From the NCBI RefSeq assembly GCF_021646545.1, contig NZ_JAKIRP010000018.1, positions 1 through 64,000 on the forward strand: DNA of 64,000 nucleotides, read 5' to 3'. The notes under the pieces are model-generated. The model was not told where the DNA came from. It searched no databases and worked only from the letters and a program-made list of their open reading frames with translations. The translations under genes and the position numbers were made by a program. This DNA is from Chitinophaga filiformis. GTDB taxonomy: Bacteria; Bacteroidota; Bacteroidia; Chitinophagales; Chitinophagaceae. How positions within the stretch are numbered: position 1 is the first letter of the stretch; each line of letters opens with the position of its first letter. This document shows, in pieces, positions 1 through 8,740 of the stretch.

Positions 1-50
1 ACCTATCCTTAAAGGAGTTAAGTATCCTTCCAAACACTTTATTTTGATGT

Positions 51-125
51 GCCGCCGTATACGGACCCGTACGTACGGTGGCTGGAGGGGACGGCATGGG
101 AAATAATCTCATGCCTCCTACTCAC
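51..125 (+). mobile_element. 3' end of a group II intron (domains V and VI)
   Basis: Positions 51-82 fold as a group II domain V. The basal 9-bp helix pairs GCCGCCGTA (51-59) with TACGGTGGC (74-82). A two-base CG bulge (72-73) and a short upper stem (60-63 with 68-71) follow. The triad at 53-55 reads CGC, with the expected G-U wobble (54 with 79). Positions 84-120 form a domain VI-like stem (GGCATG 93-98 with CATGCC 110-115). The run CCTCCTACTCAC gives a plausible bulged branch-point A120 and a 3' AC end near 125. The rest of the intron, including any reverse transcriptase, lies before the window. Class not determined. Confidence 0.8.
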
Positions 126-130
126 TTGTA

Positions 131-181
131 GCGCGGGGTTTTCAACCCCGGGGGTATGTTTGTAACACGGGGTGCAACCCC
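131..181. repeat. Two GC-rich hairpins upstream of preT
   Basis: CGGGGTT (134-140) pairs with AACCCCG (144-150) across a 3-nt loop. A second stem pairs GGGGT (169-173) with ACCCC (177-181). The first element, from GCGCGGGG onward, recurs in near-identical form at 3291-3314 beyond preA. It is therefore more likely an intergenic palindromic repeat than a private terminator, although it could block read-through from the upstream intron. Confidence 0.6.
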
Positions 182-217
182 AGGGGGGAAACCCAGAAAA
201 ACGATAAAATCAATATT

Positions 218-1603
218 ATGGCAGTACGTAATAACCGTTTATCTGCTGAAGAATACCAGCAGCACTTCAGTGACATTCATCCGCCTTTTGAGACGCGCGA
301 TGCAGCACTGGTAGAAGCAAACCGCTGCCTCTTCTGTTACGATGCGCCCTGTACAAAAAGCTGCCCTACCAGCATCAATGTCCCTAAATTCATTAAGCAG
401 ATCACGACAGACAATCTCAAAGGATCCGCTTACACTATTTTCTCTTCCAACATTATGGGCGGTGGTTGCGCGAAGGTTTGTCCGGTAGAGAAACTTTGCG
501 AAGGCGCCTGCGTATACAATCTCATGGAGGAAGAACCGATCCATATTGCCCGCCTGCAACGCTATGCTACAGAACGCGCGATACAGGAGAAGTGGCCATT
601 GTTCGACAGAAAGCCATCCATCGGTAAAAAGGTAGCCGTGATAGGCGCAGGGCCCGCTGGTCTCAGTTGTGCACATGCCTTGTCAAGAGAAGGTGTAGAT
701 GTAACTATTTTCGAGAAAGAAAGCAAAGGCGGTGGCCTCATGACCTACGGTATCGCAGCTTATAAGGTTACCCCGCAATTCTGCCAGGAGGAGGTAGATT
801 ATATCACGGCCATCGGCGGTATCGATATTCAATACAACAACGAGTTAGGTAAAGACATCACCCTCGATGAATTACAGCAGCAATATGATGCTGTCTATCT
901 CGCTTTCGGTGTTGGCCTTGCCCGTCAGTTATATATTCCTGGCGAACAATTAGATGGGGTAGTAGATGCTATCAGCTTTATATACAATATCCGCAACAGC
1001 GGTTTTCCCGCCGTTCCCGTAGGGGATCAGGTGGCAGTGATCGGTATGGGCATGACAGCCATTGATGCCGCTACCCAGGCGAAGAGGCTGGGTGCAAAGG
1101 AAGTAACACTTGTGTATCGGAGAACCCAGCAGGAAATGCCCTGCACAAAAGCAGAGATGAACATCGCGCTGCTGGATGGTTGTAAAATCATCTGGCTGGC
1201 AGCGCCTACCGAGATATTGGGCGAAGATGGAAAAGTTACACAACTCGTCTGTAACTTAGTAAAACTCGAAGAGGTAGCTGGTGGCCGCCGCCAACCGGTG
1301 ATCACTGATGAGCAGATCATTTTACCGGTAGATATGGTCATCAAGGCCGCCGGACAAATGCCCTTTGAACAATTGGTACACAGCCACCAACTGAACAATG
1401 ATCACGGAAAGATCTCTACTGCCAGCAATGGTGTTACCAGTATTGCAGGTGTCTTCGCAGGCGGGGATTGTGTAAACGGCGGCAAAGAAGTGGTAGATGC
1501 AGTGCAGGCGGGAAAAGACGGTGCTGAAGCAATACTGGAATACCTGCAGCATGTAGGCCATACAGCGATAAGAACTGAAGAGACGACGATACCAGATGTA
1601 TAA
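218..1603 (+). CDS. preT: NAD-dependent dihydropyrimidine dehydrogenase, PreT (flavin/Fe-S) subunit
   Basis: Electron-entry subunit of the bacterial dihydropyrimidine dehydrogenase, which reduces uracil and thymine with NADH in the cytoplasm. The N-terminus carries two cysteine clusters of the GltD-like fold: CLFCYDAPCTKSCP near residues 37-50, and GGCAKVCPVEKLCEGAC near 82-98. An FAD-binding Rossmann motif (VAVIGAGPAGLSCA) starts near residue 143, and an NAD(P)-binding motif (VAVIGMGMTAIDAA) near 270. At 461 aa it fits the family better than glutamate synthase small subunit, because preA follows on the same strand. The first ATG fits the domain start. The 340-bp gap to preA is unusual for this pair and is largely tandem repeat. 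Confidence 0.9.
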   Translation: MAVRNNRLSAEEYQQHFSDIHPPFETRDAALVEANRCLFCYDAPCTKSCPTSINVPKFIKQITTDNLKGSAYTIFSSNIMGGGCAKVCPVEKLCEGACVYNLMEEEPIHIARLQRYATERAIQEKWPLFDRKPSIGKKVAVIGAGPAGLSCAHALSREGVDVTIFEKESKGGGLMTYGIAAYKVTPQFCQEEVDYITAIGGIDIQYNNELGKDITLDELQQQYDAVYLAFGVGLARQLYIPGEQLDGVVDAISFIYNIRNSGFPAVPVGDQVAVIGMGMTAIDAATQAKRLGAKEVTLVYRRTQQEMPCTKAEMNIALLDGCKIIWLAAPTEILGEDGKVTQLVCNLVKLEEVAGGRRQPVITDEQIILPVDMVIKAAGQMPFEQLVHSHQLNNDHGKISTASNGVTSIAGVFAGGDCVNGGKEVVDAVQAGKDGAEAILEYLQHVGHTAIRTEETTIPDV

Positions 1604-1845
1604 GATCGACTACTATAAATGCATCTATAGAATTGGCTTAAGCAATTGCTATCAGGTAATAAGATCGGCTACTACAAAACGCATCCATTAGAACCAGTTT
1701 AAGCAATTGCTATCAGACAATAAGATGAACTACTATAAAAAAATGCTTCTTTAGATCGGCTTAAGTAATTGCTATCAGATAATAAGATGAACTACTACAA
1801 AAAAATGCTTCTTTAGATCGGCTTAAGTAATTGTTATTAGATGAG
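1602..1845. repeat. Four-unit tandem repeat between preT and preA (59-62 bp units)
   Basis: Units start at 1602, 1661, 1722 and 1784, each beginning AAGATSRRCTACTAYAAA and containing TTAAGYAATTG. Units 3 and 4 are nearly identical, while 1 and 2 are more diverged. The first unit overlaps the preT stop codon. There are no unique spacers, so this is not CRISPR. The remaining 97 bp before preA hold no recognisable gene. Confidence 0.9.
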
Positions 1846-1942
1846 CAGACTCGATATTTAGAATCGCATCCACAGAAACAAGCCGTACATAACAATTGAC
1901 AATAACATTTCATGCTGGTTACAGCCTTTAAATATTTTAATT

Positions 1943-3211
1943 ATGGCAGACATCTCAGCAAATTTCCTCGGCATTAAATCGCCTAATCCATTCTGGTTGG
2001 CGAGTGCTCCTCCTACAGATAAAAAATTGAACGTACTCCGCGCCTTTGAGGCCGGCTGGGGTGGAGTAGTATGGAAGACCCTGGGCAGCCAGATAAAGAA
2101 CGTTTCCTCCCGTTATTCCTCCGTGGATTACCACGGCAGCCGGGTAATGGGCTTCAACAATATTGAACTGATCAGCGATCGTCCGCTCGACATCAACCTG
2201 AAGGAAATAGCTGAATGTGTACGGCTCTTCCCCGACCGTGCCATGATCGTTTCCCTGATGGCCGACAACAATCGCCAGAGCTGGCATGAACTGATCAAAA
2301 AGGTAGAAGATACCGGCGCTCATGGACTTGAGCTGAACTTCGGTTGTCCGCATGGTATGACAGAGCGTGGCATGGGCGCTGCCGTCGGCCAGGACCCTGA
2401 CATTGCTGCCCGTGTGGTGGAATGGGTGATGGAGGCAGCTACTACGCCTGTTATCACGAAGCTGACGCCCAACGTCCATTCCGTAGTCCCTACCGGTCGT
2501 GCAGCAGTGCATGCCGGTACCAACGCCTTATCGCTTATTAATACCATCCAGTCTGTCACGGGAGTGGACCTCGATACTTTCGTGCCTAATCCAAATGTCG
2601 GCGGACAATCAACCTTTGGCGGCTATTGCGGCCCTGCCGTAAAACCTATCGCACTAAAGATGCTCACCACCATCAGCCAGGACCCTGTCACCGCTAAAGT
2701 GCCTATATCCGGCATCGGGGGCATCAGCACCTGGAAGGACGCCGCCGAGTTTATGCTCCTCGGCGCCACTACCGTACAGGTATGTACTGCCGCTATGCGT
2801 TATGGCTTCCGCATCATCGAAGATCTCTGCGATGGGCTGAATAACTGGATGGATGAAAAAGGCTTCAAAACCATTGACGACTTTATCGGCCGCTCAGTAC
2901 CAACACTGACCAACTGGGAAGAGCTGGACATCAATTATCATATCATCGCAAAGATCAACCAGGATAAATGCATTCATTGCGGACTGTGTTACATCAGTTG
3001 CGAAGACGGCTCACATCAGGCCATTAACCTGTCATACGGCAACCCTTACAACACATATACCGTCAAAGACGAGGAATGTGTAGGCTGTAACTTATGCAAA
3101 CTGGTATGCCCCGTAGATAATTGCATTACCATGGAAGAACATCGCAGAGGAGACGAATACCTCAACTGGAAAGAATTCCAGCGCAGAGGCCTTCCATTGA
3201 ATGATCATTGA
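1943..3211 (+). CDS. preA: NAD-dependent dihydropyrimidine dehydrogenase, PreA (catalytic) subunit
   Basis: Catalytic partner of PreT. Residues 1-300 form a dihydroorotate-dehydrogenase-like FMN barrel with motifs GLELNFGCPHGM, ITKLTPN and ISGIGGI. The C-terminus carries a two-[4Fe-4S] ferredoxin domain: CIHCGLCYISC near residue 343 and CVGCNLCKLVCP near 382. The length, 422 aa, is usual for PreA. Product 5,6-dihydropyrimidines would next need dihydropyrimidinase and beta-ureidopropionase; neither follows here, as the next gene is an unrelated small ORF. The ATG follows an AT-rich stretch without a clear Shine-Dalgarno site. Confidence 0.92.
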   Translation: MADISANFLGIKSPNPFWLASAPPTDKKLNVLRAFEAGWGGVVWKTLGSQIKNVSSRYSSVDYHGSRVMGFNNIELISDRPLDINLKEIAECVRLFPDRAMIVSLMADNNRQSWHELIKKVEDTGAHGLELNFGCPHGMTERGMGAAVGQDPDIAARVVEWVMEAATTPVITKLTPNVHSVVPTGRAAVHAGTNALSLINTIQSVTGVDLDTFVPNPNVGGQSTFGGYCGPAVKPIALKMLTTISQDPVTAKVPISGIGGISTWKDAAEFMLLGATTVQVCTAAMRYGFRIIEDLCDGLNNWMDEKGFKTIDDFIGRSVPTLTNWEELDINYHIIAKINQDKCIHCGLCYISCEDGSHQAINLSYGNPYNTYTVKDEECVGCNLCKLVCPVDNCITMEEHRRGDEYLNWKEFQRRGLPLNDH

Positions 3212-3575
3212 GGAATCTTAATCAAACTCGCTATTCTTCGCTCTTCTTCAACAAATCCTCAATCGGCTCCGTAGGTGCCGTGTGTTCGTCGCGCGGGGTC
3301 TTCACCCCCGGGTGGTTCAACAAACCGGGCAACAAACCACATGACAACAAACCACCAATCAGCTCCTAACCCTCACCCCCCCAATTCCCTATTTAAGGGA
3401 TTTTATAATATTGATTTTATTATTATATTTGGCTCCTGCTCATCACCCCCATATAAAGTAAACAGTGAGACCCGGAACGATGAACTAGAAATCTTTTTTG
3501 ATCCAACTAATCTTTTTATTAACAGAGATCTGTTGCCCATGTAAACGGTACTTTGAAATAATACAAAACAAAAAA
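3212..3575. other. Intergenic region after preA with hairpin repeat and possible gene remnant
   Basis: This holds a copy of the GCGCGGGG palindromic element (3291-3314, stem CGGGG 3294-3298 with CCCCG 3306-3310) seen before preT. On the minus strand, 3231-3290 reads as a plausible protein C-terminus ending EPIEDLLKKSEE and a TAG at 3231. No upstream body of such a gene remains, so it may be a decayed 3' end or chance. The rest is AT-rich with no supported gene. Confidence 0.5.
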
Positions 3576-3971
3576 ATGAAAATCTGGAAAAGCGAACCAA
3601 GTAAACAAGAGGCAGAGGCCCTGATCACTGAATATTTCCAACTCCTGCAGAATGGTAAATTAGAGGAAGCAAGTGAATTGATCGGTAGTCAATATGATGA
3701 TTGGTTAGATTCTATTTTTTTAGTCTGGCAAGATCATTACCTGATTCATGAAATACCAAAGGATTCATCTTTTGAAGGAAAGGAATGGCTGAATGATTTG
3801 ACCTGGTTAAAAGATCTGACTATTAAGCCGGAAATGGAATGGATCAACGACTCCTATGTCTGGGCTGATTTTATTTACCGTGGAGAACCATCTGGTTATG
3901 TCGGTGAATTTAATATTCAAAAAATTGACGAGGGTTATACCGTAAGGCGCCAGATGTTTAAAATGGCATAG
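3576..3971 (+). CDS. Hypothetical protein, 131 aa
   Basis: The family is not recognised. The internal ATG at 3576 is chosen because the protein then begins MKIWKSEPSKQEAEAL, a soluble acidic sequence; the open frame upstream translates to an unlikely Cys-rich stretch. The N-terminal helix (KQEAEALITEYFQLLQNGKL) followed by alternating aromatic-rich strands suggests an NTF2/SnoaL-like or immunity-type small alpha+beta fold, which is inference only. No signal peptide or membrane segment. The gene looks more AT-rich than its neighbours. It converges on the phospholipase gene across a shared hairpin. Confidence 0.7.
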   Translation: MKIWKSEPSKQEAEALITEYFQLLQNGKLEEASELIGSQYDDWLDSIFLVWQDHYLIHEIPKDSSFEGKEWLNDLTWLKDLTIKPEMEWINDSYVWADFIYRGEPSGYVGEFNIQKIDEGYTVRRQMFKMA

Positions 3972-3990
3972 TTATACCCGTAAATAATTA

Positions 3991-4032
3991 TTCCCCGTGT
4001 ATTGCACCGCACGGTACAACGCACGGGGAATT
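3991..4032. terminator. Bidirectional terminator
   Basis: ATTCCCCGTG (3991-4000) pairs perfectly with CACGGGGAAT (4023-4032), flanked by A/T-rich sequence on both sides, between two convergent genes. Confidence 0.7.
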
Positions 4033-4054
4033 TAATATCTCCAACAAACATCAT

Positions 4055-6565
4055 TTATACAACACCTCCCATCAGCGGGTCCGTCTGACTCACCTTTCCT
4101 GTCTCCACATGCCCGGCAAATCCCTCAAACATGTCCGTTCCCGGTACACTAACGGTATAATCATACCACTGATGACTCCTCGCTAAATTCAGTACCACAT
4201 TCACCGTTTCCTGCGGCGCTACTGTGCGCTTCACCATACCATTTTTATAGCTGTTATCCTTTATCTCAACAGTGTGTGCTTTCGTGTCATGATTCGTAAT
4301 GCTGACAATGATGTTCCCCGTCAGCTCTGACGCGTTCTTTTTACTCTTCTCATAAAGCGTTGCTATCTTCAGCTGCGGATTAGACTTACTTCCCGCAAAT
4401 TCGCGATAGAAGCCATTCGGCGCATACACTCTCAGGTGATAGCGGCCATTGTCAAAATCATTCAGGCCCCATTCATCTACCAGTGTATCTCCTGGCGCTG
4501 CGGCATATTGCCATGTACGTAGGGGTTCCTGCTGGTAAGGCTGCATGGCATACACCATGAAAGGAGCACCAGAGGCACGTTCACCAAAAGCAGTATTGGC
4601 CGCATTGAAGCTGATGCTGTAATTGTTCTTCTCCTTATTGAACTGGCCGTTCACCAGCAGCTCATAAGGTACAGCGCAAGCCTGCCGTGTACCCTTTTCC
4701 TGTTTAGGGAAGTAAGGAGAACGTTGATGGTCTTTATTGATCTGCTCAATCTCCGACTCCGACAGTGCCTTGAAGTTATCCGGTGTCTGCTTGAACTTTG
4801 TACTATAGATCTTTTCTATGAATGCCTGTTTCTGCAGGAACTGCGGAGGATCGATCTTCTCGCCGTTATACGGCCTGAATGCTGCTGTGAGGTCGCCGCA
4901 GACGGTTCGCCGCCACTGCGTGATATTTTCCTCCTTCACCTGCTTGTTAAATTTCTTCGCGATGAAATTCTCCAGGAATTGTAAGGAAGACGTATGATCA
5001 AACAATTCAGAACAAACATATCCGCCTCTTGTCCACGGAGAAGCGATGATCATAGGAACCCTGTAACCCAGCCCGATAGAACTCTCCCTGATCCTGTTGG
5101 CCATAGCGGAAGGATTGGTCTGCTGATCTTTCGTTGCAAAGTCCATTTTAGGGTCTATACCGGGAGATACCTTGCCAGTATGTGCTTTATATGGGTTAGG
5201 CACTGCATATGGTACCACATGATCAAAGAACCCGTCATTCTCATCATACGTCAGAACGAAGATGGTTTTCTTCCACACTTCCGGATTCTGCAACAGGATC
5301 TCCATCACTTCATTTACATACCAGGGACCAAACCACGGTTCTCCCGGATGGTCTGAAAAGTTGGCGGGCGACATCAGCCAGGATACCGTAGGAAGCGTAC
5401 CGTTCTTTACGTCTTCCCTGAACTGGTGAAGGATGTCTCCCTTGGGAACATTCAGCTCTCTGCTGGTACCATCATCCTCATATTTTATTGAAGTGAGTTC
5501 ATGATAATGCGGATCATTACTGTTTACCGTAAATGCCCTGGCATTAAGGTGCTTTTGTGCCTCAGGAAGGCTGTTATGGGCCTCCGTGGTATATTGCCGT
5601 TTATCTTCTTCTATCCTGGCCAACACCTTCTTTGCAGCTGCCAGTTTGAGACTGATCGCATCTGATGCCGGTTCTTTTTCCAGCCGCGCTATCTCTTTGA
5701 GAATATTCGCTTTCTTCAGATCAAGATTGGCAATACTGCCAGGGTGTAACCGTATATTGAATTGCTTGTAATATTCCAGTATGTTACAGCCGAAGTTACT
5801 GAGCCAGTCATTCTCTTCACCATTCAGACCAAAGCCCATGGTCACCTCGTTCTGGTACACTTTCCAGGAAATGCCGTTCTCTTCCAGGCGCTCAGGATAC
5901 GTCTTCCATGCAAGCTCCGGAGTGGCATAGTTGGTGATATTCCACAGATGCGCAATCCCCTCAGGTTCATTTTTTTCGCGTACGGTACCGGTCATCCAGT
6001 AATAACGGTTAGGATGCGTACCGGTAATGCTGGAACAGAAGTTCTGGTCGCAGATCGTGAAAGCATCTGCCAGCGAGTAATAGAACGGAAAATCCGCACG
6101 GTCACAATATCCCATTGTCAGCGGCACATGCGCATATTCTTTCCTTGACGTCTTCTTTACGTCCAGCCAACGGTCGTATTTGCCGTCATTGCGTGCATCT
6201 GTCTGATCGGTCCAGCCATGTGGTGTTGATCCCATCCAGGGTACCTTGGTGTCCATTGCGTTCAGCCGGAAAGGAGCATAAGTCTGGCCCTCCTTGTTGG
6301 ATTGCAGCCATACCTTGTTGGTGTTGGCTAGCCGGATCGCCCGGGGATCGTTAAATCCTCTTACGCCCTGCAATGTACCGAACAGGTGATCGAAAGAGCG
6401 GTTTTCCTGCATCAGGAATACAATATGCTCAGCATCGTAAAAAGTACTGCCCGGCTCCGGGTTAATAGCTAATGCTCGCTGTATCGCCGGCGGCATCGCA
6501 CTGGCAATGGCGGCGCTACCTGACAATAACGCTGCCTTTTTTAGAAAATCTCTGCGGGTATCCAT
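4055..6565 (-). CDS. plcN: Phosphocholine-specific phospholipase C, Tat-exported
   Basis: Hydrolyses phosphatidylcholine-type lipids to diacylglycerol and phosphocholine outside the cytoplasm, as in the PlcN/PlcH acid-phosphatase superfamily. A Tat signal MDTRRDFLKKAALLSG opens the protein, followed by a hydrophobic stretch ending near residue 33. The phosphoesterase domain begins with HIVFLMQENRSFDHLFG near residue 48, holding metal- and phosphate-binding residues. It continues with GTHPNRYYWMTG and TYDENDGFFDHVVP, ending near residue 530. The C-terminal third has two DUF756-like beta domains, including FDNGRYHLRVYAPNGFYREF. The 836-aa length is near the family maximum because of a charged insert around residues 280-330. 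It stands alone, so phosphate control is possible but not shown. Confidence 0.93.
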   Translation of the reverse strand: MDTRRDFLKKAALLSGSAAIASAMPPAIQRALAINPEPGSTFYDAEHIVFLMQENRSFDHLFGTLQGVRGFNDPRAIRLANTNKVWLQSNKEGQTYAPFRLNAMDTKVPWMGSTPHGWTDQTDARNDGKYDRWLDVKKTSRKEYAHVPLTMGYCDRADFPFYYSLADAFTICDQNFCSSITGTHPNRYYWMTGTVREKNEPEGIAHLWNITNYATPELAWKTYPERLEENGISWKVYQNEVTMGFGLNGEENDWLSNFGCNILEYYKQFNIRLHPGSIANLDLKKANILKEIARLEKEPASDAISLKLAAAKKVLARIEEDKRQYTTEAHNSLPEAQKHLNARAFTVNSNDPHYHELTSIKYEDDGTSRELNVPKGDILHQFREDVKNGTLPTVSWLMSPANFSDHPGEPWFGPWYVNEVMEILLQNPEVWKKTIFVLTYDENDGFFDHVVPYAVPNPYKAHTGKVSPGIDPKMDFATKDQQTNPSAMANRIRESSIGLGYRVPMIIASPWTRGGYVCSELFDHTSSLQFLENFIAKKFNKQVKEENITQWRRTVCGDLTAAFRPYNGEKIDPPQFLQKQAFIEKIYSTKFKQTPDNFKALSESEIEQINKDHQRSPYFPKQEKGTRQACAVPYELLVNGQFNKEKNNYSISFNAANTAFGERASGAPFMVYAMQPYQQEPLRTWQYAAAPGDTLVDEWGLNDFDNGRYHLRVYAPNGFYREFAGSKSNPQLKIATLYEKSKKNASELTGNIIVSITNHDTKAHTVEIKDNSYKNGMVKRTVAPQETVNVVLNLARSHQWYDYTVSVPGTDMFEGFAGHVETGKVSQTDPLMGGVV

Positions 6566-6854
6566 ATTTTTTTACTTGATAATATTAACTATTGAATTAA
6601 ATAGCTGGTTCGCAGCTGGACCTGATAAGCATGTTTCGTTTTTAACTCCCGGGTTCTCAGTTATATGACATTACATCATTTACGGTTTACGACTATCCCG
6701 GTTCCCTTCACTCCCGTTTCCGGACGGGTGATTGGCGAAGATAAAAATAGCAACACGAAAGGTCAACCCCCGTATTTTAAATGTTTTTGAAGTTTTCATG
6801 TCTCCCGGGGTAAAAGGCAGGGTATTTGCTGCCTTTTATTAAACCCGCTTTCGT

Positions 6855-7928
6855 ATGAAACCTTTCCACGTATTATCCATGCTGATACTGCTGATAGCAG
6901 CCAGTATCAGTGTTTCCTGCAAAAAGAACGGAACGGAGCCTGATGAACAGTGGCCTGCAGATTCAATCCGTACCCTGAAAGACGACCTTAATTTTCCCTG
7001 GGAAATCCTATGGGGGAAAGACGACCATATCTGGATGACGGAAAGGGGAGGAAAGATCAGTAAGATCGATCCTAAAACCGGCAGCACCGTTTTCTCTGCC
7101 ACACTGCCGGACGTTGAATCCCGGGGTGAAGGAGGCTTGCTGGGAATGGTGCAGCACCCAGAATTTCTGTCAAACGGTTATCTGTACGTGGTGTACAATT
7201 ACGAATCAGGTAGCAGCTACCGGGAAAAAGTAGTGCGCCTGCAGTTCAGCAATAACACACTAAACAATCCCTTAACACTCATTGATAATATCGGCGCATC
7301 GTCCATTCATAATGGTTCCCGTTTACTCATTACGCCCGACAATAAACTGCTTATCACCACGGGAGATGCCAGCAACAGTGCGCTTGCTCAGAACACATCC
7401 TCTCTCAATGGTAAGATCCTGCGCCTGAACCTGGACGGTACTGTTCCTGCTGATAATCCCGTCTCAGGCAATCCTTACTGGACATACGGACATCGTAATC
7501 CACAGGGAATGGTGCTGGTGAACAATATACTGTACGCTTCTGAACATGGGCCTAATGTACAGGACGAGATTAACATTATTGAAAAAGGATGGAACTATGG
7601 CTGGCCCGATGTGACCACCAACATTAAAGGCCCTATCTGGTCTAGCGGCAATGGAACAGTAGCAGTATGCGGTCTTGACTACTATAACCATGACCGTATT
7701 CCGCAATGGAAGAATTCCCTGCTGATGCTCACCTTAAAAGATGCCACATTATACCAGTTCCCACTCACAAACGGGGGACAGGCAGTCGGATCTCCAAAGC
7801 TGTATTTTGACGGAAGATGGGGGCGTTTAAGAGATATCTGTATCTCGCCGGAAGGCCGCGTGTATGTCTGCACGAGCAATGGCGGAAACAATGATGTGCT
7901 GGTGGAGATCTCTCAGCCGGGTTCCTGA
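6855..7928 (+). CDS. PQQ-dependent sugar (glucose/sorbosone-type) dehydrogenase lipoprotein
   Basis: A 357-aa six-bladed beta-propeller of the GSDH/YliI family, oxidising aldose sugars with PQQ in the periplasm. The lipoprotein signal ends ISVSC near residue 22, followed by KKNG. Family landmarks are FPWEILWGKDDHIWMTERGG near residue 48, GGLLGMVQHPEF near 94, and HRNPQGMVL near 214. ASEHGPNVQDEINIIEKGWNYGWP (about residues 228-252, here quoted in two parts: ASEHGP and NYGWP) is the usual GSDH signature. A related gene lies at 46891-48081 on the other strand. The actual substrate is not predictable. A strong terminator follows. Confidence 0.87.
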   Translation: MKPFHVLSMLILLIAASISVSCKKNGTEPDEQWPADSIRTLKDDLNFPWEILWGKDDHIWMTERGGKISKIDPKTGSTVFSATLPDVESRGEGGLLGMVQHPEFLSNGYLYVVYNYESGSSYREKVVRLQFSNNTLNNPLTLIDNIGASSIHNGSRLLITPDNKLLITTGDASNSALAQNTSSLNGKILRLNLDGTVPADNPVSGNPYWTYGHRNPQGMVLVNNILYASEHGPNVQDEINIIEKGWNYGWPDVTTNIKGPIWSSGNGTVAVCGLDYYNHDRIPQWKNSLLMLTLKDATLYQFPLTNGGQAVGSPKLYFDGRWGRLRDICISPEGRVYVCTSNGGNNDVLVEISQPGS

Positions 7929-7954
7929 TCTGCTTAAATCCATCGTTATATGAA

Positions 7955-7993
7955 CGCGGGCATTTTTACGATAATACCCGCGCTTTCTTTTTT
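7955..7993 (+). terminator. Rho-independent terminator of the sugar dehydrogenase gene
   Basis: CGCGGGCATT (7955-7964) pairs with AATACCCGCG (7973-7982), followed by a T-rich tract to 7993. Confidence 0.85.
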
Positions 7994-8072
7994 ATAAGGC
8001 TAATAAGGGAAATATAACGGTATGGGTTTATCACTTTACAGCTGCGATTTTCTCTATCGGGTCAGTATGGCT

Positions 8073-8104
8073 TAATATAGTGGTAACTTTTTATCACTAT
8101 ATTA
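8073..8104. promoter_or_regulatory. Perfect inverted repeat just upstream of the 8121 gene
   Basis: TAATATAGTG (8073-8082) and CACTATATTA (8095-8104) are exact inverted copies 12 bp apart, ending 16 bp before the start codon. This fits an operator for a dimeric regulator. A 5'-UTR hairpin is the alternative. Confidence 0.45.
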
Positions 8105-8120
8105 GCTCAAACGATAGATC

Positions 8121-8720
8121 GTGAACTCAGATCAAAAAAACATCCATCAGCTGATAGCCTATAAATTGCAGGAATTAAATACCCTAAAGGAAGAATGGAA
8201 AGGCGCTACACGTTATTCCGGAGATATGGACTATGAATACCTTGCGTTGCTTTACCCCATAATAGCTGAGACAGAACGTGAAATAAGCAAATTCATGAAG
8301 CTGGCCACAAATGAATATGCCGGAGAGTTACATTTCCCTGCATATATCCGGCAGCTTTTAAGTAATGAATGCTATCGCCTGGAAATACATATTGACATGG
8401 GAAGACACGCCTATGTCGATTTCAAAGGCCCTTTGATGGTATTTGAAAGAATGAAGCAAAAGTATGCTGTAAGCGTAAAGTTGCTGCAGCTTGAAACGCT
8501 GGAAGCATACATCCATGAATACTATCTTAAGCAGTTACAGAAAATGGGGTGGAAGCGGAACGGGAAAAATGTCTGCCGGTTAAAACATGTTGTCAGGAAT
8601 GATGATGATTTGAACGACTTTCATCGCCTAATCGCCTGCACCTTTATGGAGCCACTTGCTTACTTAATGCAGCAGGCAAAAGAACAGCATTTGATAGTCA
8701 TTCCTTCACCGGTGTCGTAA
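8121..8720 (+). CDS. Hypothetical cytoplasmic protein, 199 aa
   Basis: The family is not recognised. The start is GTG: no in-frame ATG occurs near the N-terminus, and the protein begins MNSDQKNIHQLIAYKLQELN. It is mostly helical, with a likely coiled-coil start (residues 1-30), a charged middle, and a C-terminal segment ending HLIVIPSPVS. No signal peptide or membrane helix. The gene is isolated between the 7955-7982 terminator and the RNA locus at 8741, and its stop lies 13 bp before that RNA's promoter box. Confidence 0.75.
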   Translation: MNSDQKNIHQLIAYKLQELNTLKEEWKGATRYSGDMDYEYLALLYPIIAETEREISKFMKLATNEYAGELHFPAYIRQLLSNECYRLEIHIDMGRHAYVDFKGPLMVFERMKQKYAVSVKLLQLETLEAYIHEYYLKQLQKMGWKRNGKNVCRLKHVVRNDDDLNDFHRLIACTFMEPLAYLMQQAKEQHLIVIPSPVS

Positions 8721-8732
8721 ACTTAAAAAAAT

Positions 8733-8740
8733 TACCTTTG
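8733..8740 (+). promoter_or_regulatory. Bacteroidota-type -7 promoter box (TACCTTTG)
   Basis: A match to TAnnTTTG directly before the structured RNA candidate, placing the start site near 8746. No clear -33 TTTG was found at the usual distance. Confidence 0.5.

Noticed and set aside
218..1603. Annotation as glutamate synthase small subunit (GltD)
   Set aside because: GltD and PreT share the fold, but the downstream preA with DHOD barrel and 2[4Fe-4S] domain, and the absence of gltB, favour dihydropyrimidine dehydrogenase.
1602..1845. Could the 59-62 bp repeats be a CRISPR array?
   Set aside because: The units are contiguous with no unique spacers, vary in length, and no cas gene is near.
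3275..3544. 89-aa plus-strand ORF MPCVRRAGSSPPGG
   Set aside because: It starts within the GC hairpin repeat and has low-complexity Pro/Asn/His content, with no coding support.
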